Assembly (NCBI RefSeq): GCF_014256275.1
Contig: NZ_JACCFE010000002.1
Coordinates: forward strand, 6,945,501-7,009,500
Direction of reading: 5' to 3'
DNA: 64,000 nt
DNA from: Rhodococcus sp. 4CII
GTDB lineage: Bacteria > Actinomycetota > Actinomycetes > Mycobacteriales > Mycobacteriaceae
Shown: in pieces, positions 1-8,399 of the stretch
Layout: each line of letters opens with the position of its first letter
How positions within the stretch are numbered: the stretch's first letter is position 1
Position numbers and translations under genes: made by a program
Notes under the pieces: model-generated
What the model was told of the DNA's origin: nothing
The model's database searches: none
The model's input: the letters and a program-made list of their open reading frames with translations, nothing else

Positions 1-3000
1 AACACATTGGTGAACCATCCCACCGTCCGAGACAGCTCCGCTCCCGCGACGATCTGCTCCTGACGGCCGTGTCCCTCGAATTGGATCAGCGTCGAGGATT
101 CGAAGACCTTTCGCGCGCGCCGCCACCGGCAGACGGCCAACGCCAATGCCGCCAGCATTCCATCCTCGCTGCCGCCGTGGAACAGTGTCGGCAAGGTCGT
201 CAGTACTGACGCCGTCACCCGCGCCGGTACGCTCACCTCGACCCGGTCGAGGGTGGATCCCACATCGATAGCCGCGGTGAACGGGCGGAGACCCAAAACC
301 GGGTCGGACGCCTGCAACAGCGCCTGCCACATCGGCAACTCCGCCAGCCGCGCCGGGGCCGACGCCTCCTCGACCAACGCATGCGCCCACCGGCGCATGG
401 ACGTTCCGACGGGCGTCAACAGCGGAGTATGCCCAGTGGACACCTGCGCCCACGCGGAGGCCAAGTCCGGCAGGATTATCCGCCACGACACCCCGTCGAT
501 GACCAGGTGGTGCGCGACGATCAGCAACCAGCCCGGCCGCTGCGCGGCGCTGCATCCCGACCGAAAATCGAGCCACACGAACTGCACCATCACGCCCGTC
601 GTCGGCGCCAACCGCCCCAACGCCGCATCCAATTGCGCCGACGCCCACGCCACCGCGGTTTCCTCGTCGAGATCGGCGGCGACTTCCGCCCGACGAACAA
701 GGCCGTCCACATCAATGGCATCCGACCCACCGACTTCGAGACCCCACCCGCGTTCGTCGTTGACAAGTCGCGAGCGGAGAATGTCGTGGTGATCGAGCAC
801 GGCCTCGGCCGTCGCCACCAACTCACCGCGCTCTATTCCGGGTGGCAACTCCACCAACATGTGTTGTGAGAATCGACCGAAGCCACCACCGCGCTCGATC
901 AGCGCCCGTGCGACCGGGGTCAGCGGCATCCACCCGACACCGCCACCCGGCAACTCCTCGAGCACCACCGGCAGTCCGGAGTCCTCGGGAAGCTGCGCGA
1001 CTTCAGCCAAACCACCAACAGTCCTGCGCTCGAATACATCGCGTGCGGAGAACACCACGCCCCGGGCTTTCGCGCGAGACACCAACTGAATAGCGACGAT
1101 GCTGTCACCACCTAGAGCGAAGAACGACTCGTCGAGTCCTACGCGGTCGATGTTGAGGACGTCGGCGAAGATGTGGGCGATGGTTTGTTCGATGGGGGTG
1201 GCCGGTTCCCGGAATTGTCGCTTCGGTGGCGCTGGGGTGGGTAGTGCTCGCCGGTCGATCTTGCCGTTCGGGCTCAGTGGCATTCGGTCGAGGGTTACGA
1301 ACACCGACGGCACCATGAAGTCGGGCAGGCGCGCACCGACCGTCGCGGCGAGGGTCTCGGGGGCGACGTGGGTGCCTGGGGTCGGCACCACGTAGGCCAC
1401 CAGTTGCTCGGTGACTGTGTTCTTGCGTATCGCGGCGACGGCTTGGGTGATGTCGGGGTGGGTGGTGAGGGTGGTTTCGATTTCGGCGAGTTCGATGCGG
1501 TGGCCGCGGAGTTTGACTTGGTGGTCGCGGCGGCCGAGGAATTCGAGGTTGCCGTCGGGGTGCCAGCGGGTGAGGTCGCCGGTGCGGTACATGCGTTCGC
1601 CGGGTGGGCCGTTGGGGTTGGCGACGAAGTGTTCGGCCGTCAGTCCGGGTCGGCCGTGGTAGCCCCGTGCCAGCTGGATCCCGGCGACGTATAGTTCGCC
1701 GGTCACGCCGGTGGGGACGGGCCGGAGTCGGTCGTCGAGGACGTAGGTGTGGGTGCCGCGGATCGGGGTGCCGATGGTGATGGGGCCGCCGGGGGGCAGT
1801 GGTCCGCTGCAGTTGCTCATCACGGTTGTCTCGGTGGGGCCGTAGCCGTTGAAGAAGCGGCGGGGGGAGTGGATGCGGGAGGTGTCGGTGTTTGTGGCCC
1901 AGCGGGTGAGCAGGTCGGGGGTGCAGGCCTCGCCGGCCGACAGGATGGTGTGCAGGGTGTGGAGGTGGGTGGGGTCGATGGTGGCCAGCGCGGACGGTGT
2001 GATCACGGCGTGGGTGACGTGGTCGCGGTGGAGGAGTTGGGTGAGTTCGTCGCCGCCGAAGACGGTGGGTGGGGCGATGACCATGGTGGCGCTGGATCCG
2101 GCGGCGAGGAGCAGTTCGAACACCGAGGCGTCGAAGCTCGGTGATGCCACGGCCAGGGTGCGGGAGTTGGGGGTGGTGGTGAATCGTTCGTGTTGTTCGG
2201 CGGCGAGGTTGGCCAGCCCCTGGTGGGCGACGACGACGCCTTTGGGGGTGCCGGTGGAGCCGGAGGTGTAGAGCAGGTAGGCGGTGTTGGTGGTGTGCAG
2301 GGGTCGGAGTCGGTCGGCGTCGGTGATCGGACCTGACTTCATGGTGTTGCAGCGGGTTTGGAAGTCGGGGGTGTCGATGACGAGCCAGGGTAGTGGTGCG
2401 GGCAGGGTGGTGGCGTGCTGGGTGGTGGTCAATCCGAGTGCGGCTCGGGAGTCCGAGAGCATGTGGGTGATGCGGTTTTTCGGGTAGTTCGGGTCGATCG
2501 GGAGGAATGCGGCGCCGGTTTTGGTGGTCGCCCAGATCGCGAGGACCGCGTCGGGGGAGCGGGGGAGTGCGAGGGCGACGGTGTCTTCGGGGCCGATGCC
2601 TTCGGCGATGAGGATTCGTGCGAGTTGGGAGGATGCGGTGTCGAGTTGTTCGTAGGACAGGTGGTGGTCTCGGTAGATCACCGCCGGTGCGGTGCGGTCG
2701 TGTGCTGCGGCGGTGGCCAGTAGTTGTGGCAGTGTCGTTGCGGGGGTTTCGGGGCCGCCGGTGCGGTCGAGCAGGTTCCGTCGTTCGTCGGCGTCGAGGA
2801 TGTCGAGGTCACCGACCCGACTCCCCACATCGGCAGAAAGGAAGCGGTCGAGAAAGGACAAAAAGCGGTGGTGATGACGAGCGAGAACGTCGTCGTCGTA
2901 CAGGCTCGGGTTCGCTTGGAAGTCGATGTGCGTCGTGGCGCCGCCCACGCTCGGGTAGATGTTGACGAAAAGATCGTCGATCAGCCCGGAGGTCAACACG

Positions 3001-4112
3001 TGCAGTCGGCCGAGGTGCGGGCCCAGCCGGATCTCTCGGTCGGCCGGCATGATGTTGACAGTCGGACCAAACGAGCGATTGCGGCTGATGTCCCTGCCGA
3101 GGTCGCGGCAGATGTCCTCACGCCGGTACCGCTGCCGCCGCAGCGCCCCGGTCAACTCGAGTTGGGTGGACTTGATCAGTGCCCCGATCGTCACGTCCGC
3201 GCCCACCTCGAGTCGCAGCGGCACGACATTGGCCACCATCCCCCCTGAGCGTCGCAGCGGTGCTGTCGTTCGGGCCGAAACCGGCAGACTGAGAACGATG
3301 TCCGATCTGCCGGTCATCCGGCACAGGAAGCCAGCAAGAGCAGCGACCAGGACCGGTGCCGCACTCGAGTTGTGCTTCGCGACGACCGAATCGAGCATTG
3401 AGGCTACGTCGTGTGACAAGGCCGCGCTGGCCCTTCGCGGATGTGCCACGACGGGCGCCGACCGCCCGGCCAGGCTTGCAGGCTCCGGAAGTCCCGAGGT
3501 CCGTTCCGCCCAGTAGCGCCGATCCGCTTCGAAGCGATCCGACTTCCGGTAGGCATCATCGATTTCAACGATCTGCGCGAGATCCAGCACGTGGAGCGGC
3601 GGGGCCTCGACACCGACAACCGCGGCCGTATACAACTCGGCAACACGCTGCAGCAGCGTCATGGCACCGTAGCCGTCGAGGGCGATGTGGTGAATGCGTG
3701 AGTACCAGTAGTAGTGCCGGTCGCCGACTCGGAGTATCGCCGAGACTGCGAGCGCATCGTGGAGGAGGTCTATCGGGGTGCTGAACTCGCGGCGCATCCA
3801 CTGCTGCGCGGCGACGCTCGGGTCGTCCTCCGCGCGAAAGTCGATTCGCCGGATCCCGCTGTCGGAAGAATCGTCGACCAGTTGATACAGCTCCCCGTCG
3901 TGATCGACCAGGCGTAAGAATCCGGAACCGAACTCCCTGGCCGCCACGCGACTGGTCGCCTCGAGCAAATCGATATCCAACTCGCCGTAGACCTCGACGT
4001 ACTGCGCGATCGTGATCGGGAGTTCGCCGGCCAGTTGCTGGGCGAACCAGATTCCCTTTTGTGCGGCAGATAGACGGCATGCCTCCGATGGAAGGCGGGT
4101 CCCCGAGCGCAT
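1..4112 (-). CDS. Non-ribosomal peptide synthetase, N-terminal 1370 residues (C-A-PCP-E), open at window edge
   Basis: The frame is open from ATG 4112 to the left edge, and the stop lies outside the window. Domains in order: condensation (about residues 10-430, HHIALDG at about 141), adenylation (about 450-950, with SGSTGTPKG and the core FDASVFE), peptidyl carrier (LGGDS, phosphopantetheine Ser1004) and epimerisation (HHLVIDGVSW at about 1201, then EGHGR and RTVGWFTNV at the edge). The E domain predicts a D-amino acid. Reading the specificity positions by eye against GrsA gives D-A-F-T-L-A-G-V-M, somewhat like aromatic-selecting domains; this is a weak prediction. Because the protein opens with a C domain, it should accept an acyl or aminoacyl group made elsewhere. 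The ATG follows the stop of the PabAB fusion by one base (TGAAATG), so the two are translationally coupled and probably act in one pathway. The product is unknown. Confidence 0.93.
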   Translation of the reverse strand, partial: MRSGTRLPSEACRLSAAQKGIWFAQQLAGELPITIAQYVEVYGELDIDLLEATSRVAAREFGSGFLRLVDHDGELYQLVDDSSDSGIRRIDFRAEDDPSVAAQQWMRREFSTPIDLLHDALAVSAILRVGDRHYYWYSRIHHIALDGYGAMTLLQRVAELYTAAVVGVEAPPLHVLDLAQIVEIDDAYRKSDRFEADRRYWAERTSGLPEPASLAGRSAPVVAHPRRASAALSHDVASMLDSVVAKHNSSAAPVLVAALAGFLCRMTGRSDIVLSLPVSARTTAPLRRSGGMVANVVPLRLEVGADVTIGALIKSTQLELTGALRRQRYRREDICRDLGRDISRNRSFGPTVNIMPADREIRLGPHLGRLHVLTSGLIDDLFVNIYPSVGGATTHIDFQANPSLYDDDVLARHHHRFLSFLDRFLSADVGSRVGDLDILDADERRNLLDRTGGPETPATTLPQLLATAAAHDRTAPAVIYRDHHLSYEQLDTASSQLARILIAEGIGPEDTVALALPRSPDAVLAIWATTKTGAAFLPIDPNYPKNRITHMLSDSRAALGLTTTQHATTLPAPLPWLVIDTPDFQTRCNTMKSGPITDADRLRPLHTTNTAYLLYTSGSTGTPKGVVVAHQGLANLAAEQHERFTTTPNSRTLAVASPSFDASVFELLLAAGSSATMVIAPPTVFGGDELTQLLHRDHVTHAVITPSALATIDPTHLHTLHTILSAGEACTPDLLTRWATNTDTSRIHSPRRFFNGYGPTETTVMSNCSGPLPPGGPITIGTPIRGTHTYVLDDRLRPVPTGVTGELYVAGIQLARGYHGRPGLTAEHFVANPNGPPGERMYRTGDLTRWHPDGNLEFLGRRDHQVKLRGHRIELAEIETTLTTHPDITQAVAAIRKNTVTEQLVAYVVPTPGTHVAPETLAATVGARLPDFMVPSVFVTLDRMPLSPNGKIDRRALPTPAPPKRQFREPATPIEQTIAHIFADVLNIDRVGLDESFFALGGDSIVAIQLVSRAKARGVVFSARDVFERRTVGGLAEVAQLPEDSGLPVVLEELPGGGVGWMPLTPVARALIERGGGFGRFSQHMLVELPPGIERGELVATAEAVLDHHDILRSRLVNDERGWGLEVGGSDAIDVDGLVRRAEVAADLDEETAVAWASAQLDAALGRLAPTTGVMVQFVWLDFRSGCSAAQRPGWLLIVAHHLVIDGVSWRIILPDLASAWAQVSTGHTPLLTPVGTSMRRWAHALVEEASAPARLAELPMWQALLQASDPVLGLRPFTAAIDVGSTLDRVEVSVPARVTASVLTTLPTLFHGGSEDGMLAALALAVCRWRRARKVFESSTLIQFEGHGRQEQIVAGAELSRTVGWFTNV

Positions 4113-4113
4113 T

Positions 4114-6996
4114 TCAACTCCTGGAATCAGTGGCGGGACGGCGTCCACGACTCTTCCCCGATCTGCTCTTCGCGCCAGGAGGCATGCAAGGGTTGGGCTC
4201 GGTCACGACCTCGGTGTGCTGGGGCTGCATGGATGTCCGCGCACATGTGGTGTAGATCGCTTCTCCCGCGTGGTCGAAATGTGTTGCCACGTTGGCGAAG
4301 AACTTGTTCTCGTCGAGTAGGGCGAGCACTGACGTGTAGCGGTCGGGACGGTGCTCGACGACGAGGCGGCCGCCCGCGTGCAGGAGCCGTGCCGCCGCCA
4401 CAATGGTTTGCCGGGCGACTTTCAGCCCATCGGTACCACCGACCAAGGCCCGTCGGTGGTACTCGCCGCACGGTGAGGGAAGGTCTTCGTCCTCGGGAAT
4501 GCACGGTGGACGGGCGAGGACCAGATCGGCTGTACCGTCGAGGCCGGACAGCAGATTGGGCGCGGTGACGGCGGTTTCATGAAGCACGATCGGGCTCCCG
4601 CCGAGGCGGATCTGACGTTCGATGTTGCGTCGCGCCACGTTCAAGGCTGTCGGATCCACGTCCACGGCGTGGACACCGGCATCGGCTCGGGCATGCGCGA
4701 TTGCCAAGGCGATCGCTCCCGAACCGGTGCACAGGTCCACGACCACTGGAGTCGTGACATGTGAAATATCGGCGAGGGCCTCGGCAAGTACGAGTTCGGC
4801 GTTGGCACTGGGCGCTGGCACACCAGGACAGACCCATACCTCTACACCGCCCAATTCGCCCCATGAGAGTCGACGCCCAGCTCGATCGATGGTGGCACTC
4901 GAGGTCTGCGGACCAACGCCGTGGGCGAGGGCAGGCGATCTGCCGGCGCTGATCGTGAGGGCCCTGCGCATGGCGGCCGCCTTGACCAGGGTCTCAGTGA
5001 ACTCCTCGTCGGGGTCGGACAATGCGACGATGGCGCCCCCGATCCCGAAGCTCACTGTCCCGTGCCTGGACACCATGGTTCGGATGACGATGCTGAGGTC
5101 GGCGGTGCCGTTGATCGACAGCCAGCCGAGGGCGCCCGAGTACACGCCTCGCGGCCCCTCCTCCAACCGATCGATGATTTCCATGGTGCGTATCTTCGGT
5201 GCTCCGGTCATCGAGCCGCCCGGGAAGCAGGCACGCACACACCCGACCGCAGTCGCGTCACTGCGCAGCGTCCCCCGCACGGTCGATACGAGCTGATGGA
5301 CCGGTGCGTAGGTTTCGACGTCGAACAATCGCGGTACGTGCACCGAACCGGGCCTGCAGACCCGTGAGAGATCGTTGCGCACGAGGTCGACGATCATGAG
5401 ATTCTCGGCCCGGTCCTTTTCGCTCGTCAGCAGGTCCTGCCGAAGCGCATCGTCCGCCGCAGCGGTTTCACCCCGCGGCCGGGTACCCTTGATCGGTTTG
5501 GACTCCACGACCCGGTCGGCGCCCACGCGCAGAAACCTCTCGGGGGAGGCGCTGAGAATGTCCGCCGCCTCGAACCTCAGGAGTGCTGCATAGGGCACCG
5601 GAGTGATGGATCGGAGATAGGCGAAGGTTTCGACGGGGTCAATCTCGACATCGATCTGGGCGTGGTTCGTCAAGCACACTTCATACGTTTCACCAACCCG
5701 AATGTTGTCCAAACAGGTACGGATCTTGCTGAGGTAGGTTTCCCGGTTGTGGCGCAGCGTCATGCGCGGGTCCGCCGCCGACCTGATGAGCGGCCGCACG
5801 GGAAGCGCATCGTCGGTCGTGACGGGCATCCGGTTGATCACCCTCGCCGTATTGCGCATCCAGTCACGATTGTCGGGGTCGTGTGCCTGCTCGCTGAGCG
5901 CCAATAGGTAGCAACTGCCCTCGACGTGGTCGATCACGACTGCGCGGTCGGCGAACACCAGGGCCGCGTCCGGTGTGTCCGCACAGTGTTGCGCATTGCC
6001 GTCGGCTTCGGCCTTCAACTCGTAACCCAGGTAGCCCACATAGCCCAGATTGAACGGGAACGGCAGGTCCGGGGATCGCGGCACAGCGCGGACCCGCAAC
6101 TGTTCGTCGAGGTAGTCGAAGAAGCGCACGCGACGTTTCTCGACCGGAATGCCCGAACGGTGCACCAGCACCGTACGGTCCGCAACGTCATACGTAACGT
6201 ACTCGGCGCGTGGACCAGATGCGTCGCCCATGATGGTGAAGCGCGCCTCCGACTCCGCCGTGGAGCTGCCATCGAGCCAAAAACTGTTGGGTCCGTGCGC
6301 GAAAAGGCGCTCATACAACGCCTGTGAGTCGACTCGCCGATCGATCCGCCGGGTCTCCACCACGTACGGCGATAAGGTCCGCGGCCGACGTCGGGGCTTC
6401 GGGGCGGAACCCTTCCGGCGGGTCGGGGTGAGGTCACGGAAATTGGCCAGGAGTTCATGCCCGTGATCGGTGCAGACCGATTCCGGATGAAATTGCAACC
6501 CCCACAGCGGGCGCAGACGGTGCCTTACCCCCATGAGGACCCCGTCGGATGTCCACGCCGTCGCCTGCAGCTCATCCGGGAGATCCTCGACGGCGAGAGA
6601 GTGATAGCGGACGACCGACAGGGGCGAGGGGAGGCCCGTGAACAATTCTCTGCCGTCGTGAAATACCTCTGAGTTGCGACCGTGCCTCGGCTCTGGTGCC
6701 AAGACGACATGCGCACCGAACAGTTGGCACAAACCCTGATGGCCGAGACATACCCCTAGTGTCGGAAGCCCACCCTGCAGAATTGCCCGCGAGCTGATGC
6801 CGAAGTCACGTTCGCTCGCTGGACGACCGGGCCCCGGAGAGATGACGATATTGTCGAACTCGGCCAGTTCCAGCGCACACCAGTCCACGTCGTTGCGTAC
6901 CACCGTCGGTGGGCACCCGTTGACGTCGCTGAGAAAGCTGTAGAGGTTGTATGTGAAGGAGTCGTAGTTGTCGATCAACAACGTCTTTGTGAACAT
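4114..6996 (-). CDS. pabAB: Aminodeoxychorismate synthase (PabA-PabB fusion) with C-terminal PrmC-like methyltransferase domain
   Basis: The protein has 960 residues in three parts. Residues 3-190 are a class I glutamine amidotransferase with GVCLGHQ (nucleophile Cys83) and HPE (His170, Glu172). Residues 210-690 are a chorismate-binding PabB domain with PIKGTRPRG (Lys503) and GGSMTGAPK. The PIKGT lysine is the aminodeoxychorismate-synthase form; anthranilate synthases have PIAGT. Residues 715-920 resemble the PrmC/HemK methyltransferase, with SAM motif VVDLCTGSGAIALA at 752-764, but the catalytic NPPY is replaced by ARPPC at 828-832. Known chemistry: chorismate plus glutamine gives 4-amino-4-deoxychorismate, precursor of p-aminobenzoate or p-aminophenylalanine. 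Coupling to the NRPS suggests specialised metabolism rather than folate. The target of the methyltransferase domain is unknown. The 40-residue tail is basic and low-complexity. Confidence 0.93.
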   Translation of the reverse strand: MFTKTLLIDNYDSFTYNLYSFLSDVNGCPPTVVRNDVDWCALELAEFDNIVISPGPGRPASERDFGISSRAILQGGLPTLGVCLGHQGLCQLFGAHVVLAPEPRHGRNSEVFHDGRELFTGLPSPLSVVRYHSLAVEDLPDELQATAWTSDGVLMGVRHRLRPLWGLQFHPESVCTDHGHELLANFRDLTPTRRKGSAPKPRRRPRTLSPYVVETRRIDRRVDSQALYERLFAHGPNSFWLDGSSTAESEARFTIMGDASGPRAEYVTYDVADRTVLVHRSGIPVEKRRVRFFDYLDEQLRVRAVPRSPDLPFPFNLGYVGYLGYELKAEADGNAQHCADTPDAALVFADRAVVIDHVEGSCYLLALSEQAHDPDNRDWMRNTARVINRMPVTTDDALPVRPLIRSAADPRMTLRHNRETYLSKIRTCLDNIRVGETYEVCLTNHAQIDVEIDPVETFAYLRSITPVPYAALLRFEAADILSASPERFLRVGADRVVESKPIKGTRPRGETAAADDALRQDLLTSEKDRAENLMIVDLVRNDLSRVCRPGSVHVPRLFDVETYAPVHQLVSTVRGTLRSDATAVGCVRACFPGGSMTGAPKIRTMEIIDRLEEGPRGVYSGALGWLSINGTADLSIVIRTMVSRHGTVSFGIGGAIVALSDPDEEFTETLVKAAAMRRALTISAGRSPALAHGVGPQTSSATIDRAGRRLSWGELGGVEVWVCPGVPAPSANAELVLAEALADISHVTTPVVVDLCTGSGAIALAIAHARADAGVHAVDVDPTALNVARRNIERQIRLGGSPIVLHETAVTAPNLLSGLDGTADLVLARPPCIPEDEDLPSPCGEYHRRALVGGTDGLKVARQTIVAAARLLHAGGRLVVEHRPDRYTSVLALLDENKFFANVATHFDHAGEAIYTTCARTSMQPQHTEVVTEPNPCMPPGAKSRSGKSRGRRPATDSRS

Positions 6997-7817
6997 CGTT
7001 TTGCCCGGTTCTCGGCCCGTGAGGGATCACTGCATTGTCTCTTGCCGGTGCAACGACTTAGTGAGGTCCCTCGATTAGTGCAGGAGCTTTCGGCTGAGTG
7101 CGCACCGCCGAGCGCCCTCCTCCAGCACGGGAAAGCTCGTGTGATTCAACCGACTGGAGGCGAAACGGCCGACGTTGTGGGGATGAGGCGCCAAGCCGTG
7201 AAGTCCGGCCGCACCGGCGATGGTGCGGATGAGTGCCACCGAGATCTCGCGACGCGTTGCCGCGGACGGGAGGCGCCTTCGACCCTGAAGAAACTGACTA
7301 GATGCGCCTGAGTGCCGGTGATGCCCGCTCATGCATTTTCAGTGACGAGCCGAAAAGGGAGAATCGGGGTACTCGTAGCGTCGGTCCCGTGGGTCTGGTC
7401 GACATGATCTGATCCTTTGGAGGGCTAATTAACACGTCTATCAACGCAACTCGCCCAGACCCCGACACGCCGCGCGATGCGCGCACCCCACCTTAAGTCA
7501 CAAAAGTCTGTGGATACAAGGTCGCCCGTCCGGTAGTGCTCCGAGCGAATGGTCGGTCTATAAGTCGTTCGATCGGCGATGGCTGGCCGGGTCATCAAGT
7601 CACGCGGTCCCCATTCGGACCGTCCCTCGGTCCCGCTCGATGTATGCGATGCCGATTGGGTCGATGGGCCGGTCAGGGATCTCACGAAGAGTGTTTACGA
7701 TCTTCCGACATCGACTGCGATCCCCAGCATCAACCTCTCATGCTCCGTGTTGTCGTCCCAATCCCGTAAGCCGAACCACCAGCGGGACGTCCGGACGACG
7801 GCGAGCAAGCGGAAAGA
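6997..7817. other. Stretch without a recognisable intact gene
   Basis: Apart from the doubtful small ORF at 7298-7405, I found no recognisable protein on either strand. The stretch separates the pabAB-NRPS operon from a truncated gene and probably carries the operon promoter. An AT-rich patch (TTAATTAG on the minus strand) lies near 7425-7432. I could not identify an iron box or other known operator. Confidence 0.5.
7298..7405 (-). CDS. Possible 35-residue leader or small ORF upstream of pabAB
   Basis: ATG 7405 is preceded at good spacing by AAAGGA and opens a 35-codon frame rich in Arg, Pro and Ser. It lies about 300 bases before the pabAB start on the same strand. I recognise no family. 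It could be a leader peptide or a chance ORF; only the ribosome binding site supports it. Confidence 0.22.
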   Translation of the reverse strand: MSTRPTGPTLRVPRFSLFGSSLKMHERASPALRRI

Positions 7818-8147
7818 GTGGTTCCGCAAGCGAATCGGCTACTGAACAACACCGACCAGGCACGGACGACTACCGCGCCACAGGAGCTGTTCGATGCCTC
7901 GGTCTGTGGTCGAGACTTCGCTCGGGAATCGGTGGAGTTCCTCGATCCCGACGACTCCGAGCACCTCATCGCCGCGGACATGACGTGGCCGCTTTCGCAC
8001 TGGACCTGCGTGTTCGGCACCTCGGCCTGCCAGGGCATCATCGCGGGCCGACCCGACGACGGCTGCTGCTCGCACGGCGCATTCTTCTCCGGCGAGGAGG
8101 ATGTCGAGCGGTTGCACGAGGTCCCACATCGGTGGCGTGCGGAGTAA
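7818..8147 (+). pseudogene. N-terminal fragment of a conserved Cys-containing actinobacterial protein
   Basis: From about residue 24 the frame reads like the start of a conserved uncharacterised actinobacterial protein: a stretch with VEFLDPDD, HLIAADMTW, HWTCVFG and DDGCCSHGAFFS. From memory, homologues run to well over 200 residues, and here the frame stops at 109 soon after the CC motif. The GTG start has no convincing ribosome binding site. I infer a truncated, non-functional copy. The family assignment rests on motif memory only. Confidence 0.5.
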
Positions 8148-8172
8148 GTGGCCGTAGCTCGCAAGGACCGAG

Positions 8173-8399
8173 TCAGTTACGGGCGGGCTGATCGCCATGT
8201 TCTTCGCTGGGCTCCGGTACGAGCTGATTCAGCGGGACGGACAACACGAAGGTTGGCGGTGTGAATCCGCTCGGAAATAGTTCCATGACCGGCGCCACCC
8301 ACCGTGTATCGACGTGGAACAGCCCGAGGAGGCCGACCTGCTCGGCGTCCTCGGGCTGCTCATCGGTGCCGGGCTCGGGCACCGATGCGGGTCGGCGGG
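8173..8399 (-). other. Possible C-terminal remnant of an unidentified protein
   Basis: The minus-strand frame ending at 8173 reads smoothly over about 50 residues (around LLGLFHVDTRW and FVLSVPLNQLVPEP). Upstream it only continues into the antisense of the CocE hydrolase. It looks like a gene tail cut off at about 8390. I do not recognise the family. Confidence 0.2.
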
